Positions 35,801 to 48,500 of a stretch of DNA of 64,000 nt are shown here, in pieces. The notes beneath the pieces are model-generated. The model made no database searches. It was not told where the DNA came from and worked only from the letters and a program-made list of their open reading frames with translations. The stretch is from Monoplex corrugatus. Taxonomy: Eukaryota; Mollusca; Gastropoda; Littorinimorpha; Ranellidae. Within the stretch, counting starts at the first letter, position 1. The number at the start of each line of letters is the position of its first letter. Location of the stretch: contig CM060312.1 of assembly GCA_030674185.1 (NCBI GenBank), forward strand, positions 35,567,862 through 35,631,861, read 5' to 3'. Position numbers and translations under genes: made by a program.

Positions 35801-38800
35801 TCTCTTCCATCAAATCTTTCAAAGTACGTGTTTTTTTTTCTTCCATTAGAGCTTTCAAAGTATGTTTGTAATACTTGCAGGTCTATAGAAAGGTAAGTTG
35901 TAACCCAAGGGGATAACATTCGTTTGATTAATGTCACCAACTTGTGTTGATATGCTTTGATGTTAGGTGTTCTCTTCCATTGCATTGTCAGTGCAGTGGA
36001 CTGATGATTGGAAGGTTGCTTTGAACCCCATCTTTTCACGCTGGATTTTTTTTTAGTTTGAGTTGAGTATTCTGTGGGCTTTTGGTTAAGACTGGGATCA
36101 TGTGGTTGAGTCTTATGCACTTTACTGATACATATGAGGATATTTCTCAGATTTCCTGACCAACAGTGCAGGCATCTGTAACTCTTAAGCCTGAATAACA
36201 CTCAAATATATTATGAAAGAAAGCATATCTTGCATCCTTCAGTGCTGTTTTGAGGTAATATGTCATAACCAGCTGCCTACATGTTCATTTGTTCTGTGGT
36301 ATTACACTATAGGGTATATTAGAATCTAGGTATACATCGATAGTTTTATTATGCTATTTCTTCATTTAGCTGTCTACATGTTCATTTGTTCTGTAGCATT
36401 ACACTGTAGGGTATATTAGAATCTAGGTATACATCAATAGTCTTAATATGTTATTTCTTCATATAGCTGCCTTCATGTTCATTTGTTCTGTAGCATTACA
36501 TTATAGGGTATATTAAAATCTAGGTATACATACGTAGTCTTAATATGCTATTTCGTCATATGCATACCAAGATAAGATATGCTAGCTTTAGGATCAGGAA
36601 GACTCCTTTAATCTGCGCAAAACCCTATGCACTGGCAAGGTCTTGAAATGAAAGTTGGGGAAAGGGGAGAACAGGCCCTATGAAACACTAAGCTGTCACC
36701 ACTAGAATGATTGGTGCATTTAGACGGCAGAAAGTAACTGAAAGTAATGGTGCATATCTGGATCTGGCTTTGATATCAATGCAGACTTCCCTGCCAGCTT
36801 CAGCACGAGATGTTTACTACAGAGATGAGATTGGCAACATTTCTACCAGCCACATGCGTGAACTGGACGATGCTGTTGACTTGGAACTGAGGCCGCGATT
36901 CCCTCTGTTTGGTGGCTGGAAAACCCGCTATTTCCTGGGCTACAATGTTCCAAGCTATGAATACTTGTACAGCAAAGGTTAGTTCTTAGTGTGTGTATGC
37001 ACGTGCGTATGTGTGTGTATATGCACATGTGCATGTGTAGTTGGCAAGTTGGCTCATGTGTTTTAGCAAAGCATATGACAAAAGCGAGTACTTATTGATC
37101 ACTGTTACAGTTTGTTTTAATAAGCCTAGACGACCATATAAATATATCTTAAAAATTAAAGGTGATGATTAAGTCAAAAGTTGGTGAGCTTGATTGTTGT
37201 GTTCCAAAATGTCAAATAAAATAAAACTAAGAAGAATTCTGACAGTTGAAAACTTGTGATTTGCATACTTCTTTTTCTGTAGTTATTTAAACTATGAGGT
37301 CTGTTTGTGTTTTGGTAGGAATTCGAGTGTCAGACTGATTGACATAGTGGAGTGAATTCAGTGGCGCTCATTCCATAATGAGATGGTGATTCTGATGCCA
37401 GTAAATGATATAAATCATTTTTGTACATCCTTGGTAAGTCCAAAATCTTGCACCATCGGCCTGTGCTATCACAAGAAAGTGTGTGATCTATCAGTATATA
37501 TATGTGTGTACAGGCCAGATTATCCAGTATGTGTGTGTACAGGCCAGATTATCTAGTATATGTGTGTGTAGAGGCCAGATTATCTAGTATGTGTGTACAG
37601 GCCAGATTATCCAGTATGTGTGTACAGGCCAGATTATCTAGTATGTGTGTGTAGAGGCCAGATTATCTAGTATATGTGTGTACAGGCCAGCTTTTATCAA
37701 GCGACATAGCCTTCAGTTTTCAAGTTAGATTATATCCCCTGTATTATGTAATGCATCTTATTAGACCTGCTGGCAGTTGCTGCAGTCCATTATTGATGTT
37801 CGTATCAGGTTGGGAATGCATGCATATTTGTATATTCAGTTTGATGGGAGTCGTGACAGTTGATCTAATTTTTGTATTTGCTTCAGGTGATAACTACGCC
37901 CTGAAGATGCGCTTTGTTGACCACGTGTATGATGACATGGCTGTGGATGATGCTGTGGTCAAAGTCATCCTACCAGAAGGCTCCAAGTGAGTGTAGATGT
38001 AGAAGCTTGCAGAGTTTGAGTTGTTACATAACCCTGAGACTGGCTTGGGTGCTGTAGAGATAGAGGAGCTTCTATCATCCAGTCTTACTGCAAGTCTTAC
38101 ATCAAATCTGGCTTGAGAAAAAGAATTTGAACAAGCAGCCTCCAGTCCACCCTGCCGTGAATGAATACCTCACTCTAGTAAGGGTTGGGGAAGGTATAGC
38201 AGCTGGAGAGAGGAGATGGGCACCAACCCCATAATGCTTGCTCCCCCTACCCAAAGTTCAGGTCTCACACCTTTCAATTCCCTGTGACCTTAGAGTTATG
38301 AGATAACTCTTCAGTTTTGTAATCCTAAGGTACTTTTGGAATGGTTGTTTGGATGAGATCTCACAGCTCTCTGGACAGTTTGCTCTGCTGGCCGTTTTCC
38401 TTTCCTGACCATGAACAGCGTTAAATACCCATTCACAATTAGTTGAGACCATATGCAGAGTTTAAGGCTCAACCTGTGCAGCAGATTGGAAAATGGGAGC
38501 TCTGTCTTTTGTCATTGATTTGAGACCATACTTCTTTTGGGTCAGCTTTTAGAGGGCAAGTCCCTCTTCTGTCCCTCACTGTCTCACTTTCCCCAGCCCT
38601 GATCAAGGTCAGGTACTCATTCACAGCTAATAGACTGGAGACCACATACACAAGAGTTGCAGGCCCAATCTGCTGTGGTCAGATTACACAAGAATCCTAC
38701 CTGTACACCAACCAGAGTGCCACATGCAACATAACAGTTGCAGAGCTGCACTTTTGACAATATGTATATTTATTGTCATAACTAATTTGAACAAAGTCTG

Positions 38801-41800
38801 CACAATAGCATTGACTCTGCATACTTTAGCATTGTCGTTTGTGTATGCTTCGAATACTGTATTAGTAGTACAACGACTGATATAATTGATAGTAAGCTTT
38901 GTCTGCATGCTGAGGTGACTGTCATCAGCTAAAATAGTCCAAATCACAACAGCCAGAACATCTAAAATTTACTGCTGAGTTGTTGCTGAGACACAAGTGT
39001 GCATATAACAGGCAAATATTAGCCATAATGTACATAAAGTGGTGATCATGTTGTCTGTCAAGGAACGTTGAAGTGAGGGCCCCCTTTGAGGTGAAGCGGG
39101 AATCTGACATTGTACACCACACCTATTTGGACACATCGGGTCGTCCTGTGGTGGTTCTGCGCAAGTCCAACCTGGTGGAACAGCATATCCAGGACTTTGA
39201 GGTTGGTACCTACCCACCATAGTCTCCATAGTATCAGATACTATTTTAATTGCACATACACTCTGTCTCAGTTGGGCATTAGCCAGAAAGGTCAACCATG
39301 ATAGTGTTTATCTCTTGCATATTTTGCTACAGTAGTGGATGGCTCTGACTGGTTAGGCAGTAGATGCTAGATGCACCTGATTGAGGACTTGGATGTGCTA
39401 CAGCATTGACTGCGGCTGAACAAACCCATTCTCAAATGGCAGTCCTTGGCACACCTTACTGAAAACTGATAGCTATAGCTGGGTGGTTCCTTCTCTCTCT
39501 TAGGTCAGACCACAGTTCAGTTCATTTCTCTTCTGCCGTGACATTGCCTGCATGTACAGCTTATACAGATGGTGAGATGACTGTTCCCAGATATTTAAAC
39601 TTATCAACTTACCTCATTTTTGTGCTAGTTTTGCTATCAGTAAAGTTTCTAAATCTTTCTTTTAGGTTGCTCAAACCAAGTGTGTTCTTTTATAGATTCA
39701 TTAACTTGTGCCATATTTCCGTTATCCGATAGAATAGTCACTGAGGGATCAAAACTCTGATGAAGGAGTTGCTGCTGCCACCTTCTGTTCTGCTGTTTTG
39801 AATTATTCATTTTCAAAACAATTACCTCAGACAGTTCCACTTGTACTGCTGAACTGACTGCTCTGGTTTTGGCACTAAAAATGGTGTCCCAATCCAAGCA
39901 TGAAAATTGTTTTTTCATCTTTTCTGACTTGCTTTCCACTTTACAGGTAGTTTCTGGCTGAACAGTAGTCACCTAGAGCTTCTGAAATTCTTTGAACTCA
40001 TTTCTTCTCTTAAAAGTGAAGGTTACTGCATTGTTCCAGGCCACACTGGTATTGGAGGCAGTGAAAGGGTGATTGCCTCACCAAGAATGCGACAAGGGAA
40101 AAGATGTCTAAATCCTTCATTCCTTACACAGATCTGAAAGCCAGAGTACAAACTTGAATGAGAAATCTCTGGCAGGAGAATTGGAACAAGCAGACAGAAA
40201 ACAAACTTTTCCAAATTTGCCCTGACCTTAAAGTGATTCTCCTGTCTGCTCCTGGGAACCATAAGAAAAAGACATTGGTCACACATCCTACCGTCATTCC
40301 TACCCGTTAAAAACTGAACAAGCATCATGTGATGTATATCATGTGACAAGCCTCTAAGTGTCAGATACCTTTTTCAATGCTAGGACTTGCAAGATATGAG
40401 GCATAAGCACTGTATGGCAGACTGTTTAAACAACCTCTTTAAAGATGTTCCTTTGAATGCAGTTTTCTTGTTTTTACAAAAGATCAGTAGATTTCATTTG
40501 ATATGATTCTGCATATGGGAAAGATTTTTTAAAATGCATTTTAGACTTGAAAGGATAATGGTGAGCTTGGTTTTTAACTGTTGTCTTTTTACTTATACTT
40601 GGGTGTTGTTTTTAACGTGATGTTAGCCTGGTATGGCTTGTGGTCAGCAGGGCTATTAGCAGTATGGATCTGGACCTCTAAAATAACATTATAAAAGAAA
40701 AAGGAATAATTTTTTGTGTTAGCTGGCTGTGGTCAGCTTTGTCTTAGGGATAGTGAGCAGCATTTTTGTATATATGCATATATATGTTTTATCAGAACCA
40801 TAGAATGCCTCTACGAAAAGGCGACCAGTGCAGTCTACCATGACAACAACATAGGAGAATGGTTCTGAACCACAGTTGGAGTACACCAAGGATGCCTGCT
40901 CTCCTCCACTCTCTTTAACATCTTCTTAGAGAGAATAATGGCTGACGCACTTGAAGACCATGAGGGAACAGTCAGCATCGGAGGTAGAACAATCACAAAC
41001 TTGCATTTTGCTGACGACATTGACGGACTAGCTGGGCAAGAGCAAGAGCTAGTCAGCTTGATAAAACATCTTGATGAGGCCTCCAGAGCATATGGCATGC
41101 AGATCAGTGCAGAGAAAACCCAGTTGATGACAAATAATACCAATGGCATCAGCACTGACATTACCATAGACAACAAGAAACTTGAGACCATCCATAGATT
41201 TAAGTATCTGGGAGCTATAGTAACAGATGAAGGATCAAAGCCCGAAGTACTTTCCAGGATTGCCCAGACCACAGCTGCAATGACCAAGCTAAAAGTCGTC
41301 AGGAACGACAAGAATATCGCTATCGGCTCCAAGATTAGACTGATACGTTCCCTGGTCATGTCAATATTTTTGTATGCATACGAAACATGGACCATAACAG
41401 CAGACATTGAAAGAAGGATACAGGCAATGGAGATGAGATGCTTCCGCAAACTCCTTGGTATCTCGTACAAAGATCATATAACCAATAAGGAAGTGAAAAC
41501 CCGAATCGAAAACGCCATCGGGCCGTATGAAGACCTGACCTCATTGAAAAGACGCAAACTGAGGTGGTACGGGCACGAAACACGATCATCTGGACTGACC
41601 AAGACCGTCTTGCAGGGAACAGTTCAGGGAGGGAGACGAAGAGGCAGACAGTGAAAAAGATGGGAAACAATATCAGAGAGTGGACTGGCCTTGAATGGAA
41701 TATCATTCTGCGGAAAGCTGAGGACCGTGAGGAGTGGAGGAAGTTGGTTGCAAAATCTTCAGTCGTGCCCCAACGGTCAACCAAAGTACGGGACTGATGA

Positions 41801-42524
41801 TGATGATGTTTTATGCTTGCACATTATTTTGTATCCATGCTTTTGTGAACCGTTAGGGCTTTTGTGAGAGGAGGCACTATGCAGGTTGCCTGTAAAAGTT
41901 GTATTAGGACTGACATTAATGTCAGTACAGGTCAAGAGAAGTAAAATAACACCAAGTGAATGCTATCTTACACAGGTGCACTACACCTTCATGCGCATGC
42001 AGCTGCTGCAAGAGCCCTTCCTGGTGGTAGGGGCCTTCTACTTGCTGTTTGTGGCCGTCATCATCTATGTTCGCCTTGACTTCTCCATCACCAAGGTAAT
42101 CACTACCACTGTTTGTGAATTAAAATCAACTTTATTTTCAAATGAGTGTTGTTATTGTTCTTTTTTTTATATTTTCAAATGAGTCTTGTTAGTGTTCTTT
42201 TTTTTTTTTTTTCATCATTGTGGACAATGTTTTCAGATAGTAGAAATAATTTTACTTACATAGCACAAATGGTCCATAATAAAAGTGTGCTTGTTGCATT
42301 TAACAGGAGTAAAACAGTAGTAAACTCAGTAAAGTAAAAACAGATAATGACAGAACATGAAATGAAAATAAATATAAGAAGAAGAGCCACAATATTGTAA
42401 ATAAAAACAAGTATCCACAAACTGTTCACCTACACACTCACAAACACAAACACACACACGCACACACACTCACACACCACACACACACACAAACACACAC
42501 TCACACACACACCACACACACACA

Positions 42525-42588
<64 letters not shown>

Positions 42589-45500
42589 CTCTCTCTTTCT
42601 CTCTCCCTATCTCTCTCTCTCACAGCCTGTTAAATGTGTGGCCTTGACCAGGTTATCGTTTGCTTCTCTCTCTCTCTCTTTCTTCTTCTCTCTCTCTCTC
42701 ACACACACACACACGCACACACACACACACCACACACACACACAGGCGCGATGCTAGACTAGGTTACACCTATCTTGTTAGGTGCGTGACACTTGACCTA
42801 AGTTGTCATCCTCTCTCTGTCTCACCTTCAAGCTTCCTACTGGCAGACTCCAGGACAGAAGTGACAAATATGTTACTTGAACAAGGAGAATGCAAGGAAA
42901 AAGAAGAAAAGACTCCAGGACAGAAGTGACAAATATGTTACTTGAGCAAGGAGAAAGCAAGGAAAAAGAAGAAAACATGCAAATGTAACTGATGAAATCT
43001 GAATGGCTCCTAAAGAAATACTTAAGAATATGTACCTGGAATGGTGCTAGTGCAAGAAAAAAGATATCAGTCATTGACCTATTGTGCCTTCAAGAAACCA
43101 GAACGCTCCAAGAAAAACCAATAGAGTTGGAAGACTTCATAGTAATACAGAAATATGATGGTACAGAACTAGCCATAGTCATCAGAAAGAACCTGAAAGG
43201 TAAAGCATCCACAGCCACCTGATCCAGAAGAGGCAGAAAAGGAAGTCTTGTCTGCAGAAGACAATCTCAGCCACAGATCATGCTGATCCAGTAGTCAGCT
43301 GAGACAGTCCTTGTCTTGCTACCACCAAGTCAGCCGGCCAGACTTCCCAGATTGCAAGATGTCCTGAGCACCAGCACAGAAGACCCATATATCAGAAAGA
43401 CTATGTGCCCAAATAAGTTTTGGCGTTCGACTCCACATTCAAAATGGCACAAGCAGACAGATTATCAAATAAACACTAACCCTTTGACTACCGCATCATA
43501 TCTACAAATTGCAAAACTTTAACCCTTTGATTCCCTCTGTTCTTTATCTTCATGATAACGCCAGATAGTTGCTTGCTTATGACTTCATCATACCAGTACA
43601 GTGTAACTCAAAATACAATATAAACATACAGGATGAAGCCAAAGAGAGTCGCATGCGTGTGGCCAGTCTGGTGGAAGAGGTGCAGAGCACACAGGACCGG
43701 CGTAGTGCCCTGTATCAGAGCTATGATGATGCCATCAACCGCTTCAAGTCCAGCAAGGATGTCAACGCCTTTGTGGCCAGCCGTAAGAAAGTGGATGCTG
43801 ACTACCGTCAGCTGACCACCCAGATTCAAAACTTACAGCAACAACTGAAGGCTGAAGGTGCAGACATCGCTGAAAAGGTCAGTTTGCAGGTTTTGAGTTT
43901 ACTTCTTTTTTCGAAAGAGTGAAGGCACATTGAAAAGGTGGTAATTTGTGCAGAATTTTACACTTCCGCTTGAAAGGAGTTTAGGTGGGTTTAAAAAGTG
44001 GTATTTTGTGCAGATTTTTACACTTCTTTTGAAAGGAATTAAGGCAGATTTAATCTCTTGAGTGCTGTATCCGTAAAATTTACGGAGCTCTTGGAGCCTT
44101 CTCTGGTGCCTGCATACGTGAAATTTACGGAGGTAGTTTGACGCACGTTTCAGCCTAATGTAAATGGGAGAGAAGCACTGACTGATGTTGTCAGTCTCAG
44201 AGAGGGTTCATAAAAGTGACTGGCTTCCCTTGCATGGCTTTTTGACCTATGCAACCCTCACCAGATTGGTTTTATTTATCTGAAAAGAGAAACTGGTTTT
44301 CAGCAAAAATGTTGACACCAAGACTGTCTTGCAATGCTGCATGTTTTCAGCCTTTGAAAGCATGTGAGTTGAGTCAGTAACTTATAAATGACTAGGATGA
44401 TTCAGAAGACAAATCTGACAAGAAGAGGTTGAAAACAGCAGTAGTTACTCGCTGATGGTATGAAATGTGCAGCAGACAGGCCCAACACGAAAAGTATTGA
44501 TTTTCTGAGCACGTGACGGAAAGGGTTTGTGGCTACAGGCAATACTGGCAGCTAGCCAACACTTTGCACAGTTGAGACAGACAACCACATTGTAGAATTA
44601 TATAAGCCACACTGTCAGTGAGTAGTATTAGAAGTGGCAAGGGGAAGACTTGGGTGATGGAGTGGGGTGGGGGGCGTGCGAAGAGGACGACTTGACCGGG
44701 TCAAGCCACTCGGTGCACTAACACACTGTGGCTCTTTGTAACTTGTCAGCTGTCAGTGATCTCTTAGTAAGAAGTCTGCCAAAGTCTGAATACTTGTAGA
44801 TTTCATCAGGAGGGTCATATCTTCTATTTTTTCCTTTGTTTTTCTGGTTTCCATCGCAAGCGGTTATGAGTTTTTTACGGGAATTTCCACAAAATATTAC
44901 AGATGTGTAGTAATTTCAAGAAATAACTACATAAATCATCTGAAAATACATTTAGCCATGCCTAATGCACCATTCTGTGTAATTTCATGCATAGATTCCC
45001 ATAAATATGGAAGCAACAGTTGTTTTGATGTACATGGTAGTGATGCAGCGTTTTTCCCTGGCACATGGAAAACACTGGATGTTAAAAAACGTCTGCACTC
45101 AAGGGGTTAAAAGGCAGTAATTTGTGCAGATGTAGAAGGTTGTCAACTGTGTAAAAAGTGTGCATAGTTATCAGCACTTTATTTTTGTTGGGGTAATGAA
45201 GATTGATACCTGACTCTGCCATACTTATGGAATGACATTTACCCAAGTGCCCCCAGTTACCAGTTTCTCTGCATTTTAACCTCTCCTTAGGTCTTCATCA
45301 AGACAAGTTGTTGAATGTGTGCCTGGCCCTGTCTCTGTTGGATGAGTGGCAAGCACATGAGGTCAGAATCATTTTGTAGGTGGCAGGAAGTTTGAATCTA
45401 AAGTCTCAGATTAGTGATAGTTGTCCCACCATAATTTCCAGCGAATTGTGTGAGTGGCCAGACTTCTGATGTTTTCCCTTGAACATTTGTGACATGTTTC

Positions 45501-48500
45501 TTTATGGTGTTCTTCCTTTTTCTTATGATATTATTATCCTGCTACTGTTAACTCAGCAAGACCTATAGTGTTCTTTGAATCTGAATGTTTTGCATGTCAG
45601 CCTTCCATGTATTCCATGCTGCAATTATCACTTGCCATATGATAAATCCCTCACATCTGTTACCAATTTCCGTTTTATCCTTCGTGTGTACCAGTTATGA
45701 TCTGACAGTGTTGAAAGGCTTGTGTTAAGCTTTGGTGTGGATGAGTGAACAATTTTATGCTGTCTTTTTGATAGGCCTTGAATGTAAGGAATGGGCTCTG
45801 CTGACTTTTCTTCAAGTTCTTGTGTAGTTTTTGAAGGACATTGGAAATCCAGTTTTTATAGGTGATGGCTTTTAATCTTCTTGCATTTGAAGCTGGAGAA
45901 AACTGATGATCACTTTAGTACTGCTTGATTTATAGTGGGAGCCAGCAGGAGCACTTGTGTAATACTTTTCCATCACATGCTGACAGCATGTTATCACTCA
46001 TGGAGGCTCCCAGCTTGATTGGAAAACCGCAGAATAGCCCAGTGAAAGGCTGGTACTATTTAAGAACACTGGCACCACTTCCTTTCACAAAAGAAGAAGG
46101 GATGAACACCAAATAAAGCAACATATTCATATTAACCCAACATGTGTCACACTGAAGTTTCTCCATTGGCACAGTGTTTTCACTGAATTCCGTATAGGTT
46201 AGAAATGTGAAAAATATGAGAAAACTACTTCACAGATTGTACCATAGTTATATATTTTCTTGAAGCTTATAGGTTTGTGCAACTAACCATGGTAAGTTTA
46301 TGCTGATGGAGCTGATGTGGTGGTCATGTGATTCAAAATGGCCACCAACATCAATTACACGAAAAAACATGTACTAGCTACCCACCTCATGTTTGTACTT
46401 TAGTAATGGATTATAAACAAAAAGTTAATATGTAATTATGTAGAAAACATATATAAGCTTTTAGGAAATAAAATGGTTTGTAAAATTGATGACTAGTTTT
46501 TTTAAAATATTTTTCAATAAAAACATCCGTCAGTCCACTTCAGCCTTGTTTTTGCTGTTGTCTGCCTTGATTTACTGTCTGTCATTTGTATCATGCAAAC
46601 ACTCACTGGTAAGAAGATGGCAGAGTTCCCTGATGCCCAAGAGGATTCACAAAAAGTCAGTTGGAGTCAGAGCCATCATCTCCTGCATCTCTGTCAAGAA
46701 CTTTCGCTGTGACATCACAGTATTGAAAAAAGGAGTTTGCATAGTTGCCCAGTAACTGACAAGCTTTTTCTTCCTAATCAACCCCATGTTGATTCTAAGA
46801 CCAAGGAATTTCTTTATGTCATTCACTGTCACACCTTCTGCAGGCCAGTGATGAAATCTAGACTTTGGATGCTCTTGTAGCCATGCCTGAAGTTCGCGAG
46901 AACCAAGCCAAAAGCGAGCATACCTGTTTGTTTCTCTCGTCACTAATGTAAACAAATTCTCGTCAAAGAAAAGAAGGAAGTACAAAATTGGGTCTGAATT
47001 TCGTGGTGGGGGGGTTTGAGGTCCAGTATTACGAACTCCGAAGTCTGGAATGTCATTCAGTTGTCGTTCGGGTGGTTCGACGTTCACCCAGTCAAGAGCA
47101 AGTGGAGGGGGGCAGGTGTGTCAACACGTGGAGCGACATCATCGATCGATTCGTCACTACTACTACTGTCAGAGTCACTGTCAGTCGGATTGTACTCAGA
47201 ACCATTGTCAGAAAGATCAAAATCACTCTCGCCTGATTCGTTTTCGTCTTCAAATCTTCTAAATTGTTCGAAAAGGCCAGGTCTTTGACGAAAGCCACTC
47301 AGGCCAGGTTCGCCTTCAGCCATCTTTGCCAGTCTCGCACTTAGTCTCGTGTATCGAGTCTTATTTACATACAGGTCTCTCATTGGCTCAGCCATGGGTT
47401 AGAAAACGAAAGGAGAAGCCTTCAACCAATCGCAGACAAGCCTACAAACCGGTTTGGGGGCGAAACTGTTTACAGAACGCCAATGAAATATTGGGCCGAT
47501 TAGATCGGCCCTACCACTCTGGCTGAGGGAATACGGCCGATTAGATCGGCCCGTGCCACAATTTGGGTTAATTTCTTTTGTCATCGTGGATTTTTCATGT
47601 GGAAACAGGCTGCTCTCCCCTTTGAGAGTGCATCGCTACAGTGCAGCACCACCTTTTGTTGTTTTTTTGTACCAAGACTTCAGAAAGGCAAGAAGGTAAT
47701 TGGCCTACAAGGGGAGAGACCTGGGAAATCGATCTATCTTTTCAATGTTTTTTATCAGGGCAGCTGGACGAAAGCCCTGCTCTTCATGATTGTCAACTGT
47801 GGCAGGATCTTGAGCATGTACAGGCCTGTGGGCACATGGGTCCAACTCGTTTTTGGTCTTCTTCTGAAGGACTAGACGTTTAGTTTGATTTTCTGGTCAT
47901 ACTGAGGAGAAAAGTTGAAGCCTAAAGGGAAACAAACCCTGGAACCTCAAGTTTAGTTATTGTCAGGCGATTGTCTGAACCATTCTGCCACTCTTCTGTG
48001 TGGTGATTGTCTGACTTTGTTTCAAAATGGTCACTCCATGACAAAATCAAAGAATATTCTCGAGATAATTCTTTGTTTTCTACATGATCAGGCCACATCT
48101 GATGAGAATGCAACTTTTTCCAGTTCCCACCAGCTGCCATGGAGCTTGGCGTTCAGAGGAATTGTAGTCAGCCATGTTTTTCTGTTGCTTCACTTGATCC
48201 TGTTGATGTGCAGGATCCAGCAGTTTTCATTCCTGTAAGGGCTGTAGTAGGCAAGCGCCATTCTCATCTGATATTGATGACTGCATAGACATTTGTGGTA
48301 TAACACATGGTACTGCGGTTCGTTGAGAGATGCCTGCAGTTCTGGTACCTGTGACCAGCTCTCTTGGGGGTCTTGTGTGTGCGTTTTTTTTTTTTTTAGG
48401 GATCCCCCCCCCCCCTTTGCTCATGGCCAAAAGATCTACCCTGTTACATATTAGCACAAGGGGCAAGAATTTAGGATTTATCTGCCTGTTTGCTGTGTTA

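Noticed and set aside
39649..39972. 107-codon minus frame in RPN1 intron 7
   Set aside because: The plus strand of the same stretch reads as a LINE RNase H domain, so the minus frame is its shadow.
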